DNA of 64,000 bases from Pedobacter metabolipauper (GTDB taxonomy: Bacteria; Bacteroidota; Bacteroidia; Sphingobacteriales; Sphingobacteriaceae), in contig NZ_SNYC01000003.1 of NCBI RefSeq assembly GCF_004362715.1, forward strand, positions 497,601-561,600. The letters run 5' to 3'. Both the position numbers and the translations under genes were made by a program. Of the stretch, positions 17,437 to 26,542 are shown piece after piece. Below the pieces are notes generated by a model. The model saw only the letters and a list, made by a program, of their open reading frames with translations. It made no database searches and was not told where the DNA came from. How positions within the stretch are numbered: the first letter of the stretch is position 1; every line of letters begins with the position of its first letter.

Positions 17437-18654
17437 CTATTGCAATTGCACACCATCCCGCTTTAACGCTTCCAGCAGATGATCTTCCAGCGCTTTTATT
17501 CCTGAATCTTCATCGAAGCCGGTATGCATATAAATAATTTTACCTCTTTTATCAATGAGGATCACAGTAGGGTACGCGGCAATTGAATATTTGGTCAGTA
17601 TTGCCGGGTCGAGGCCGGATTGTAACATCACATCGTTGCTCTTGATGTTATACCAGGATCCCATATCGTGCTTTTCAATAGAACGCTTCCATATTTGTTC
17701 ATCACTATCGTTTGAGATGCTGATCATTTCCAGCCCTTTAGCACGATAGATATCATACATCTTTTTTAGGTAAGGGGTTTGTTTAAGGCATTTTACACAC
17801 CAGGATCCCCAGAAATCAAGCAATATATAGTTCTTATTTTTAAACTGGCTTAACCGCATAATCCGGCCATCTATATCCTTGGCCGTGAAATCAGGTGCAT
17901 TGTTACCGGTAATCACCTGCGCTTTGGCGATGATATTTTGAAGTACTATTTTACCCCACAAACTGTTCTTTATGGTTTCAGAGAAGTTGTTGTAGATAAT
18001 TTTTGCCGAATCTAATCCAATCAACCGCTCCATGGTCTGGGCCATTAAATACGGGCTTACATAAGAGTTGGGGTTTGAACTAAAGAATTCGACTGTTTTT
18101 TTGTCGATCGCGGCATAACACTCACGGCTTTTAAGCTTCAATTCTGCAAATTTGTTATTTAACTCCAGAGATTCAGGTGTACTGTCCATTGCTTTAGTAA
18201 CTTTTGAAAGTCCCATTCGAATGGAATCTGCAGCGATCTGATAGGGTTCCAGCGATTTATGATAGGCATCAAATTCTAATTGTGTCTTCGACCCCGTAAG
18301 CCGGGCATAGTAATACTTTTTTTCAGTTAGGGTTAACTGCATATCGCCGGGTTCCAGAAATATCCATGTCCGGTTTGGATCGTCCATAGAGAAAGATTTC
18401 AATTTACCCTGAACCTCAACCCTGATCGGCTCGCTGATGCTGCCGTTGAATTTAAAATTGCCCTGTTCGAGGCGGACTGTATCCTTGATGAAATTCCCTG
18501 AGGCATTTTGATACATTAAAACTAAGTTTCCAGTATCACGGCCTATTACTTTTCCTGTAATGGTAAAATTGTGATCTGCGGATTTGCTTTGTGCTAAAAT
18601 TACGGTAGGGCAGAGGATTTGTATAAATAGTATAATGAGAAGTGTCCGGTCCAT
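17437..18654 (-). CDS. TlpA-family thiol-disulfide protein with N-terminal DUF4369-like domain
   Basis: 405 residues: signal peptide (1-21), a DUF4369-type beta domain starting NFTITGKVIGRDTGNLVLMY (about 28-120), a helical linker (about 125-250), and a TlpA/AhpC-like thioredoxin domain (about 255-395) with LLDFWGSWCVKC (Cys286, Cys289). The cis-Pro segment AAYPTVILIDKRGKI is present. These proteins work in the periplasm, reducing disulfides, often for cytochrome c maturation or protection of exported proteins. No neighbour points to a specific partner. The upstream region contains a 14-bp perfect palindrome (18699-18712) that could be an operator. Confidence 0.9.
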   Translation of the reverse strand: MDRTLLIILFIQILCPTVILAQSKSADHNFTITGKVIGRDTGNLVLMYQNASGNFIKDTVRLEQGNFKFNGSISEPIRVEVQGKLKSFSMDDPNRTWIFLEPGDMQLTLTEKKYYYARLTGSKTQLEFDAYHKSLEPYQIAADSIRMGLSKVTKAMDSTPESLELNNKFAELKLKSRECYAAIDKKTVEFFSSNPNSYVSPYLMAQTMERLIGLDSAKIIYNNFSETIKNSLWGKIVLQNIIAKAQVITGNNAPDFTAKDIDGRIMRLSQFKNKNYILLDFWGSWCVKCLKQTPYLKKMYDIYRAKGLEMISISNDSDEQIWKRSIEKHDMGSWYNIKSNDVMLQSGLDPAILTKYSIAAYPTVILIDKRGKIIYMHTGFDEDSGIKALEDHLLEALKRDGVQLQ

Positions 18655-18698
18655 GATCTGTGATTCAGTTTAATTCCTATTAGCGAAAACTAAGGTAG

Positions 18699-18712
18699 TA
18701 GTTTTAAAACTA
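18699..18712. repeat. Perfect 14-bp palindrome with flanking half sites
   Basis: TAGTTTTAAAACTA is an exact palindrome in the 172-bp gap between the TlpA-like gene and the divergent phoH gene. Extra copies of the half site lie either side (AAAACTA at 18686-18692 and a TAGTTTT near 18715-18721), a pattern compatible with a regulator binding site but also with chance in AT-rich DNA. Confidence 0.35.
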
Positions 18713-18788
18713 ATAACATAGTTTTGATAATTATTTATGTTCAGATATTTGTATTTTTTATTGCTATATTTTCCGATGCCATTTGGTG

Positions 18789-18807
18789 ATTCTGCTTGAT
18801 GCAGAAT
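18789..18807. repeat. Inverted repeat upstream of phoH
   Basis: ATTCTGC and GCAGAAT form a perfect 7-bp inverted repeat around TTGAT, ending 19 bp before the phoH ATG. It could be an operator or a hairpin in the leader. Confidence 0.4.
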
Positions 18808-18826
18808 TTTCCTATTTTTATATGCC

Positions 18827-20173
18827 ATGAGTAAATCCGTAAAACATAAAACTTCCGAAAAGATCTTCGTACTCGACACTTCTGTTATTCTTTACGATCA
18901 CAATTCAATCAATAATTTCCAGGAACATGACGTTGCTGTTCCCATTCAGGTGCTGGAAGAATTGGATAATATGAAAAATGGAAATGAAACCCGCAATGCC
19001 GAAGCCAGAAGTTTTATCCGCCTGATCGATCAGGCTTCTGGAAATAAGCTGATGAATGAATGGATCTCGCTGAATGAAAACAATAGCGGACGTTTTAAAG
19101 TAGTGATGGATAGCAATGCCGGTCATATCGATGCTGAAGCTATATTTGGAACGGATAAGATCGATCACCGCATTTTAAATGCAGCATTAAGTTTGAAGCA
19201 GGAATTTCCGAAGAAAAAAGTAATCCTCGTTTCCAAGGATATCTGTTTGCGCTTAAAAGCTAAATCTGTAGATATTCTTGCAGAAGATTATGAAACCGGG
19301 AAGGTAAAGAACGTTGATGAATTATATACGGGTAAAACCAAGCTTAATAAAGTCGATGAACAGCATTTTATCACTTTAAAAGAACAGGGTAGTATTGCTG
19401 GATCATTACTTGGAATTGCTCCAAAATCGGCCAATCAATTTTGTATTCTGAAAAGTAACCGCAAAACCATCAATGGCTGGTATGATACTAAGTCGGCTTC
19501 AGTTTCTGTCATTACCTCCAAAAAGATATACAATATTAAACCGAGAAATGATGAGCAAACCTTTGCCATTCATGCCTTACTCAATCCAGATATTAAACTG
19601 GTTACCATCCAGGGGAAAGCAGGTACGGGTAAAACCCTGCTGGCCATCGCCGCTGCGCTGGAGCAGCGAAAAGATTACAGGCAAATTTATGTTACCCGTC
19701 CCATTGTTCCGTTGAGCAATAAAGACATTGGTTTTTTACCGGGTGACATTAAATCTAAAATTGATCCATATATGGCACCCATATGGGATAACCTGCGGTT
19801 TATAAAAGAGCAACATACAGAAGACCCGAAGGCCCAGAGCAGGATCGATGAATTTGTGAACACAGAAAAGATTGTAATTACCCCATTGGCATATATACGC
19901 GGCAGAACCCTGACCAAGATCTTTTTTATTGTGGATGAAGCCCAAAACCTGACCCCCCATGAAATTAAAACCATCATTTCGAGGGCAGGAGAGCATACAA
20001 AAATTGTTTTTACCGGTGATATTTACCAGATCGATACGCCATACCTCGATGCAGAAAGTAATGGACTGTCTTACCTGATTGCGAATGCAAAGAACCATCC
20101 ATTGTATGCACACGTTACATTAGATAAAGGAGAGCGCAGTGAACTGGCTAACCTGGCAAATGATCTGCTTTAA
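18827..20173 (+). CDS. PhoH family protein with N-terminal PIN domain (YlaK-like)
   Basis: 448 residues. An N-terminal PIN RNase domain (about 12-150) shows the acidic residues of the fold: FVLDTSVILYD, EELDNMKNG and VSKDICLRLKA. The C-terminal PhoH ATPase (about 235-448) has Walker A GKAGTGKTLLAIA (about residues 263-275), PIVPLSNKDIGFLPGD, and Walker B FFIVDEAQNLTP. PIN-PhoH proteins act as ATP-dependent RNA helicase/nucleases in described examples. It is monocistronic, cytoplasmic and of full family length. The start ATG at 18827 places the PIN domain within a dozen residues of the N-terminus, as usual. Confidence 0.93.
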   Translation: MSKSVKHKTSEKIFVLDTSVILYDHNSINNFQEHDVAVPIQVLEELDNMKNGNETRNAEARSFIRLIDQASGNKLMNEWISLNENNSGRFKVVMDSNAGHIDAEAIFGTDKIDHRILNAALSLKQEFPKKKVILVSKDICLRLKAKSVDILAEDYETGKVKNVDELYTGKTKLNKVDEQHFITLKEQGSIAGSLLGIAPKSANQFCILKSNRKTINGWYDTKSASVSVITSKKIYNIKPRNDEQTFAIHALLNPDIKLVTIQGKAGTGKTLLAIAAALEQRKDYRQIYVTRPIVPLSNKDIGFLPGDIKSKIDPYMAPIWDNLRFIKEQHTEDPKAQSRIDEFVNTEKIVITPLAYIRGRTLTKIFFIVDEAQNLTPHEIKTIISRAGEHTKIVFTGDIYQIDTPYLDAESNGLSYLIANAKNHPLYAHVTLDKGERSELANLANDLL

Positions 20174-20233
20174 ACTCCACGTATTGCCGTCAATTAAATT
20201 CATTATTGCATTATAAATAAATAAAACAATTCA

Positions 20234-20263
20234 TTTGTATCCGGCAAATAATTGCTAAATTTG
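20234..20263 (+). promoter_or_regulatory. Promoter for the DUF763 gene, near-leaderless
   Basis: TTTG (20234-20237), an 18-bp spacer and TAAATTTG (20256-20263) make a full Bacteroidota promoter. The ATG at 20270 is only 7 bp downstream of the -7 box, so transcription would begin at or next to the start codon. Confidence 0.65.
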
Positions 20264-20269
20264 TTAGTA

Positions 20270-21472
20270 ATGAAAAGATCCGGTACCGCAGATTTGCCCT
20301 TACACTATGGTTATGTACCTGCATGGCTTTCAGAAAGAATGACCAGGCTGGGCTTTGCCATTACGGAAGCGATCATCCTGGAATATGGTACGGCAGAGGT
20401 TTTAAGGCGGCTAAGTGATCCTTTCTGGTTTCAAAGCCTGGGCGCAGTAATGGGCATGGACTGGCATTCGTCAGGAATTACAACTTCTGTGATGGGCGCA
20501 TTAAGGGCGGCCATAAACCCGCATTATAAGGAATTTGGAATTTACATCTGCGGAGGCAAAGGCAAGCGGTCCAGGCAAACACCCGATGAGCTGCTCAAGT
20601 TCGGAGAACGTACCGGGCTAAACGGCAATGAATTGGTTCGATGCAGTAAACTCAGCGCAAAGGTTGACAATACAGCTGTTCAGGATGGCTTTCAACTGTA
20701 CATGCACAACTTTATAGTCAACAATGAAGGATTATGGACGGTTGTACAACAGGGAATGCAGAACAACGGCTCAACTGCCCGCAGGTACCATTGGCATTCC
20801 TCAGCCATCAAATCTTTTGTAGAGGAACCCCATACCGGCATTTGCGGCATAAACCAGGGACAGATCTTAAATCTGGTTGCCAAAGCAGCAGACCCATCAC
20901 GCAAGTCGATGTTATCCATGACAACTGAAAACCCGGAACGGATCCTCGCTGAAGCAAAAAAACTGGTTATGCCCAACCGTCATGAAGTAAAGGCAAAAGA
21001 TATCGATCTGAAACGATTGGGAGCCATGCTTTGGTTAACCCAGGAGAAGCGGCCTTCAGATTTTGAAGAACTGCTGCTGCTGGAAGGTATGGGCCCAAGG
21101 ACATTGCAGTCCATGGCCCTGGTAAGTGAAGTGATCTATGGTACACCTTCACGCTTTACCGATCCAGCCCGCTTCTCTTTTGCACACGGTGGTAAGGACG
21201 GACATCCGTTCCCGGTTCCTGTTCAAGTTTATGATGAGACCTTACAGGTATTGAATAAAGCAGTAAGGCAAGCCAAACTCGGAAATACCGATAAACAGCA
21301 GGCAATTCATAAATTGAGTGAGATTGCAAGAAATGCAGAGAAAGATTTCATTCCCAATAACAATTTTGAAGCGCTGATCGCCAAAGAGCGCCGTGAATCC
21401 TGGAAGTATGGCGGTAAAACAGTTTTTGGAAATGCCCTGCCGCCTGCAGATCAGCAGCTTAAATTGTTTTAG
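20270..21472 (+). CDS. DUF763 domain-containing protein
   Basis: 400 residues from ATG 20270. A TTG at 20252 in frame lies upstream of the promoter -7 box and is rejected. The protein opens SGTADLPLHYGYVPAWLSERM, the standard DUF763 start, and includes FGIYICGGKGKRSRQTP and LLLLEGMGPRTLQSMALVSE, a helix-hairpin-helix-like motif suggesting nucleic-acid contact. DUF763 proteins occur in archaea and bacteria and have no established function; a DNA-repair link has been suggested only from such motifs. The spread of His residues in GKDGHPFPVPVQVYDE may form a site. Cytoplasmic, single-gene unit. Confidence 0.85.
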   Translation: MKRSGTADLPLHYGYVPAWLSERMTRLGFAITEAIILEYGTAEVLRRLSDPFWFQSLGAVMGMDWHSSGITTSVMGALRAAINPHYKEFGIYICGGKGKRSRQTPDELLKFGERTGLNGNELVRCSKLSAKVDNTAVQDGFQLYMHNFIVNNEGLWTVVQQGMQNNGSTARRYHWHSSAIKSFVEEPHTGICGINQGQILNLVAKAADPSRKSMLSMTTENPERILAEAKKLVMPNRHEVKAKDIDLKRLGAMLWLTQEKRPSDFEELLLLEGMGPRTLQSMALVSEVIYGTPSRFTDPARFSFAHGGKDGHPFPVPVQVYDETLQVLNKAVRQAKLGNTDKQQAIHKLSEIARNAEKDFIPNNNFEALIAKERRESWKYGGKTVFGNALPPADQQLKLF

Positions 21473-21525
21473 TACTTATTTACATTATTTTGTAGCACAT
21501 TTCATCTTTTAAACGTTATACCAAC

Positions 21526-21831
21526 ATGAAGAAATTATTAATCCTTTTAGTTGCAGGTTTTACCTTTGCAAGTTGTAATACGCTAAAGTCATCGGCTGAT
21601 AAAGATACTGTTGAGTTAAGCGGTAAACTGGAGAAACTAGGTATGTCAACCTTTCAATATGGTACGCATACCCTCAATACAGGCAGTAAGACCTATGCAT
21701 TAAAAAGTACTAAAGTTAGCCTGGATTCTTTTGAAGGTAAACAGGTTACGTTAAAAGGTTCAAAAGTTGCCGGATACCCGGTAGAGAACGGACCTGAACT
21801 TATTGAAGTAACCGAGGTCAGTCCGCTTTAA
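21526..21831 (+). CDS. Small lipoprotein, OB-like beta domain
   Basis: 101 residues. The signal peptide ends in TFASCNTLK (lipobox Cys 17). The remainder is a beta-rich domain with ELSGKLEKLGMSTFQYGTHTL, YALKSTKVSLDSFEGKQV and GPELIEVTEV, a layout like small OB-fold or NigD-like envelope proteins. No catalytic residues stand out. Function unknown. It lies 53 bp after the DUF763 gene and 28 bp before the pseudouridine synthase gene, whose own -7-like box (TATCTTCG, 21837-21844) suggests separate transcription. Confidence 0.7.
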   Translation: MKKLLILLVAGFTFASCNTLKSSADKDTVELSGKLEKLGMSTFQYGTHTLNTGSKTYALKSTKVSLDSFEGKQVTLKGSKVAGYPVENGPELIEVTEVSPL

Positions 21832-21859
21832 AAAGTTATCTTCGCAGAAAAAATGCTGC

Positions 21860-22549
21860 ATGCTAGAAATTGTATACCAGGACGATCATCTAATCGCAAT
21901 AAATAAGCCCCACGGACTGCTGGTTCACCGGTCGTCTATTGCAAATGATGCGAAAGAATTTGCATTGCAGCTATTGCGTGACCAGGTAAACAGGCATGTA
22001 AGTCCGGTTCACCGCTTAGACCGTAAAACAGGCGGATTGCTCTTATTCGCGTTTGAGAAGGATGTGGAAATTGCGATGCATAAGCAGTTTCAGGAAGGGG
22101 AGGTTCAAAAAAAATACCTGGCTGTACTTAGGGGCTATGCGCCAGACAGTCAGGATATCGATTATCCGTTAATGAAGGAAAATGGAACGGTTCAGGATGC
22201 TTTTACTTCCTTTATTACGCTCAAGCGTGCTGAACTGGATATTCCGTTTGGCAAACATCCAACCTCGAGGTATTCGCTGGTAGAGGCAGCTCCAACAACT
22301 GGAAGGATGCACCAGCTCCGTAAACATTTTGCGCATATATTCTATCCCATCATTGGAGATCGTAAGCATGGCTGCAATAAACAGAACAAATTCTTTAAAG
22401 AACAATGGGAAATGACCACCATGATGCTTCATGCATCAGAACTGATCTTTGACCATCCCGTAACCGGAGAAAAGATCCACTTAAAAGCAGCGGTGCAGGA
22501 TGAATTTAAACGCGTTTTTTCCATAATGAACTGGGACAAAATTGTCTAA
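21860..22549 (+). CDS. RNA pseudouridine synthase, TruC/RluA family
   Basis: 229 residues. The catalytic loop is SPVHRLDRKTGGLLLFA, with the invariant Asp of the HRLD motif (about residue 54). Other family marks are LIAINKPHGLLVHRS near the N-terminus, the KKYLAVLRGY strand and the TGRMHQLRKHFAHI segment. The length, the lack of an S4 domain and the KHPTSRYSL insert fit the TruC (tRNA U65) group better than RluA, RluC or RluD. It isomerises a specific uridine in tRNA or rRNA; the exact target is inference. An out-of-frame ATG occurs at 21853, so the ATG at 21860 is the usable start. Confidence 0.9.
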   Translation: MLEIVYQDDHLIAINKPHGLLVHRSSIANDAKEFALQLLRDQVNRHVSPVHRLDRKTGGLLLFAFEKDVEIAMHKQFQEGEVQKKYLAVLRGYAPDSQDIDYPLMKENGTVQDAFTSFITLKRAELDIPFGKHPTSRYSLVEAAPTTGRMHQLRKHFAHIFYPIIGDRKHGCNKQNKFFKEQWEMTTMMLHASELIFDHPVTGEKIHLKAAVQDEFKRVFSIMNWDKIV

Positions 22550-22602
22550 GTTGACGACCAGAAATTAGTGAATTGATATAAAGCTGACTGCTATTCTATT
22601 AA

Positions 22603-25600
22603 TTACACGTGCTTTTCGATCAGTTCCAATGAATAATCAATTTCTTTAACAATAAAATCCACCAGGGGTACAAGATTATTATTTCCGGGCTCAGGATATT
22701 CTTCCAGTCTTCTTGAAAATTTAGCCAGGGTATCCAGTCCGGTAGAAACTGCTGTCCCATGCAACTTATGACCAATCGCATTCAAGCGTGCAGTATCATG
22801 GAGGTTTTTTTCATCACCTATAAAATCCCTGAGCACCTTTAAATCCTTAATGGTCAGTTTTAGAACTTCTGTTAAAGTTTTATGATCGGCTAAATTTCCA
22901 CCTAAATACTTCTTCAGCTTTTCAACACTAAAATGTGTCTCTTCTTCAGAAACGTCAGGAATTGAGTTCCTGATCACAGGTTTATTCCACCGCTCAATGA
23001 TTAATACCAAAGATTCTTCTACAAAAGGTTTGGCAATAAAATCGTCCATTCCCACCTCAATGCACTTCTCTTTCTCACCTTTAACATTTCCTGCAGTCAG
23101 GGCTATAATTGGAATGTGCTCTGAATAGTTCTCCCTAATCTTTTTAGTTGCTTCATAACCGTTCATCTCCGGCATTTGAATGTCCATAAAAATCATATCC
23201 GGCATTAAGATAGAACATTGTTTAACAGCCTCGAGTCCATTTACGGCTTCAATGATGATGGCCTGGGGAGCTATTCTTTTAATGATGGTTTTGGCAAGAA
23301 GCATATTCACTGGGTTGTCTTCCGCAATCAGGACCTTAAAGTTCTTCGTAATTACATTTGGCTTGATCTCTTCCTCAATAACTTGCTCACTGGCTCCTGG
23401 TTTAAACATTCTGGACAATGCATCATACATCTCATGAAGTTTAATGGGCTTTAATAAGCGTTGTTCTACATGAAGTTCTTTGCACGTTGTAATCACCTGC
23501 TCATCGTCTGATGAACTGTGAAGCAAGATGGTAGGCTGCTGGATCTTTGAACTTTCAAAGATCTCGCGAATCTTTTTAATGGTATCCAAACCATTCATAT
23601 ATGGCATGTGATGGTCCATTAAAACGACATCATATTTGCTTCCGTTGGTGAGCATTTGAAGCGCCTCGAATCCATTTTTTGCCTCGTCCGTATCAATATT
23701 ACGAAGTGAAAGCATTTGTTTCATGATCATCCGGTTGTTCTTGTTATCGTCAACGATCAATACTTTTTTAATGAATTCAATATTTTGCCAAACCATAGGG
23801 TCGCCATGTTCGGCCTTAAGGGTCAGGTTAAAAAAGAAAACGCTGCCCTGGTCCGGGGTGCTGTACAGCTGAAGTTTGCTGTCCATCAGGGCCAGTAATT
23901 TATTGGAGATCGTTAACCCCAATCCGGTGCCTCCGTATTTCTTTGTGGTAGATGCATCTTCCTGAGAAAAAGCTTCAAAGATCTTAAATTGCTTTTCTTG
24001 CCTAATTCCGATCCCGGTATCTCTAACTTCGAAACGGATGGTTACTTCATCATTTTCAAGTTCCTTAACTTTCGTTATTTTAAGTTCAATCTCGCCCTTC
24101 TCTGTAAACTTGGCTGCATTACCCAATAGATTTACCAACACCTGTTTTAACCGTACCTGGTCGGTCCAGATAAAACGTGGTATGTCCGGAGATATATTAA
24201 GCAGCATTTCCAGCGATTTATTCTGTACCTGGTAGGTGATGATGTCACTCGCCTGGTTGCCCAGTTCAAAAAGATCGCATTTGTCAATATCCAGTTCCAG
24301 TTTTCCTGCTTCGATCTTCGAGAAATCTAAAATGTCATTGATGATGGTTAATAGGGCCTGGGCAGATTGGTTTACAATCGTGATGTACTGCTGCTGGGTC
24401 TCACTTAAATTCATTTTCAGCACCAGGTCTGTAAATCCAATAACCCCATTTAAAGGGGTACGGATCTCATGGCTCATATTCGCGAGGAATTCTGATTTGG
24501 CGATATTGGCTTGTTCCGCAAATAATTTAGCGTTTGTTAATTCTTCTTTTTGAATACAAACTTCATTGATGTCCTGGAATGTTCCATAGATGCGGATACA
24601 TTTTCCGTCTTTCATCTCTGCATTTCCTTTAGAGCGTACCCAAATTTCCCTGCCCTTACCCGTAATGATCTGTAGTTCCAGGTCGTGAGGGGTTCCATGT
24701 GAAATGGCAAGCTCAACAGCCTTTGCAATCTGCTCCCTGCTTTCGCCTTCTTTGTAGAAATTAATACCGGTAGAAATGTTTGGAACATAATCTTCGGGTA
24801 CTTCATGGATCTCTTTGGTAATGGTAGACCAGAATACTTCATTGTTTATGAGGTCTACCTCCCAGCCGCCAACACGGGCTACACGGTTGGTTTGCTCCAG
24901 CATTTCTTTGGTTTTCTTAAAATCCATTTCCAGCTGATGACGTTCCGTAATGTCCAGTGCATTTCCAATTACATAAGGCTCGCCTTCCTTATTTTTCTCG
25001 AGTACATTATTGAAAAGCCAGATCCGTAACGAGCCATCCTTATGTGTGGTGTGCATTACGCCGCTCATTCTTCCGTTTTTTTCTATCTGTTCTAAATAGG
25101 TATTAAGATCGGGATGGAACTTCTCATTGACCACATCGAACAAATTCATGCGGATCAGTTCATCAACACTGTAACCCAGGCTGTTTGCACTTGCTGTATT
25201 TGCAGTTAAGACATTGCCTTTCAGGTCATGGGTACACATCATACCATGGGCATTTTCAAAGAACGCACGAAACTGGTTTTCGCTGTAGGCCAGTTCCAGT
25301 TCCTTAATCCTGTCTTCGGTAATATCGCGTGCAACGGCAAAAAGATTACCAGTATGCATTTCGGGTGTAGCTTTCCATTGCAGGGTCTTGTAGCTGCCGT
25401 CTTTACATTTTAACCGGTTTGTAAAATTTACAGATGGAATGCCTAAAGTAAGTTTTGCTGTTTCTTCCTTAGTTTGTTCCAGATCGTCCGGATGCACCAT
25501 GTCATAAAGAGAAGTGGTCATGATGGTTTCTTCATCCCATCCCAGAACGGTTTCAAATGCCGGATTGATCTTTTTAAAATAGCCATCAGTTCCGGAGATG

Positions 25601-26145
25601 CAGATGAGGTCGTTGGATAGATTGAATATTTTTTCGAAGTGTATAAGCTCTTCTTTTTGTCTGTTCTGGATAATTAATGAAATGATCTGCTCTCCAATTA
25701 ATTCCAGCGCACGGTGTTGTTTATCGGTAAGTTTTCTTGATACCTGGTCAATCACGCACAACGTGCCAAGTGCAAAGCCATGGTGATCAATCAGGGGGTA
25801 ACCCGCGTAAAAACGGATGTTAGGATCTCCGGTTACAAAAGGGTTATTTTTAAAACGCTCATCTTTAATTGCATCGTTAACCTCAAGGATGTTTTTATCC
25901 AGGATGGCATATTTACAAAATGAAAGGTCTTTTGCTGTTTCTTCAATGTCCAGTCCAACTTTGGACTTAAACCACTGCCGGTTTTCATCCAGAAGGGTAA
26001 CCAATGAGATGGGGGTATCACAAATGAGTGCCGCCAGTTCTGTTAGCCGGTCAAATTCTTCTTCCGGGAGTGAATCCAATATCTGGTAACTTTTTAAAGC
26101 CTTTACCCGATCGTGCTCATGTTGTTCACTTGAAGAAATCCTCAT
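22603..26145 (-). CDS. Hybrid sensor histidine kinase: GAF, three PAS, HisKA, HATPase, two receivers, Hpt
   Basis: 1180 residues, no transmembrane segments, so a soluble phosphorelay in one chain. Order: GAF (about 25-160), PAS (165-280), PAS (285-405), PAS with PAC (415-530), HisKA with SHEIRTP (His559), HATPase (about 660-780; DTGIGI and GGTGLGL boxes), receiver 1 with VLMDHHMPYMNG (Asp844), receiver 2 with IFMDIQMPEMNG (Asp988), and an Hpt domain with GHKLHG (His1126). All four phospho-acceptors are intact, allowing His-Asp-His-Asp transfer to a separate output regulator that is not encoded nearby. The PAS set suggests sensing of light, redox or small ligands. A -7 element TAAGTTTG lies at 26191-26198. 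Confidence 0.95.
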   Translation of the reverse strand: MRISSSEQHEHDRVKALKSYQILDSLPEEEFDRLTELAALICDTPISLVTLLDENRQWFKSKVGLDIEETAKDLSFCKYAILDKNILEVNDAIKDERFKNNPFVTGDPNIRFYAGYPLIDHHGFALGTLCVIDQVSRKLTDKQHRALELIGEQIISLIIQNRQKEELIHFEKIFNLSNDLICISGTDGYFKKINPAFETVLGWDEETIMTTSLYDMVHPDDLEQTKEETAKLTLGIPSVNFTNRLKCKDGSYKTLQWKATPEMHTGNLFAVARDITEDRIKELELAYSENQFRAFFENAHGMMCTHDLKGNVLTANTASANSLGYSVDELIRMNLFDVVNEKFHPDLNTYLEQIEKNGRMSGVMHTTHKDGSLRIWLFNNVLEKNKEGEPYVIGNALDITERHQLEMDFKKTKEMLEQTNRVARVGGWEVDLINNEVFWSTITKEIHEVPEDYVPNISTGINFYKEGESREQIAKAVELAISHGTPHDLELQIITGKGREIWVRSKGNAEMKDGKCIRIYGTFQDINEVCIQKEELTNAKLFAEQANIAKSEFLANMSHEIRTPLNGVIGFTDLVLKMNLSETQQQYITIVNQSAQALLTIINDILDFSKIEAGKLELDIDKCDLFELGNQASDIITYQVQNKSLEMLLNISPDIPRFIWTDQVRLKQVLVNLLGNAAKFTEKGEIELKITKVKELENDEVTIRFEVRDTGIGIRQEKQFKIFEAFSQEDASTTKKYGGTGLGLTISNKLLALMDSKLQLYSTPDQGSVFFFNLTLKAEHGDPMVWQNIEFIKKVLIVDDNKNNRMIMKQMLSLRNIDTDEAKNGFEALQMLTNGSKYDVVLMDHHMPYMNGLDTIKKIREIFESSKIQQPTILLHSSSDDEQVITTCKELHVEQRLLKPIKLHEMYDALSRMFKPGASEQVIEEEIKPNVITKNFKVLIAEDNPVNMLLAKTIIKRIAPQAIIIEAVNGLEAVKQCSILMPDMIFMDIQMPEMNGYEATKKIRENYSEHIPIIALTAGNVKGEKEKCIEVGMDDFIAKPFVEESLVLIIERWNKPVIRNSIPDVSEEETHFSVEKLKKYLGGNLADHKTLTEVLKLTIKDLKVLRDFIGDEKNLHDTARLNAIGHKLHGTAVSTGLDTLAKFSRRLEEYPEPGNNNLVPLVDFIVKEIDYSLELIEKHV

Positions 26146-26542
26146 CGTATTAAATCTAAAATATTTGGTCTAAATGCAGTCGTTAATGATCAAACTTAAC
26201 AAAATTATTCCATTTACGTTTGGTATAGAATTCATTCTTTTTGTTCAAAAAGTATCAAATAAGTAAAGGTCACAAAAAATAGCAGAACAGTTTATTTTAA
26301 TGTGCTATTAAAAATTAATTGAACTTATAAACAATCGGGTTTGCTTTTTTCATTTTCGTGTCATAACATGCAACAACAGACAATTTGCTGACTAAAACCC
26401 GGTTTAAAATTGATGCTGAAATGTAACTTTGCGCCAGTTAAGTAAGTCTTAAACTTAAAAAAATTAACCACCTTAATTTGTGCATGAATAATCATGATTG
26501 ATGTTCATGTAAAGATTAAACCGGACAACGCACAATCTACTA
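26146..26542. other. 397-bp divergent intergenic region
   Basis: No gene or RNA is visible. It holds likely promoters both ways: TAAGTTTG on the minus strand (26191-26198, rightward coordinates) for the hybrid kinase and TAACTTTG on the plus strand (26424-26431) for the DUF5686 gene, which would leave an untranslated leader of about 105 nt. The rest is AT-rich without clear structure. Confidence 0.5.
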
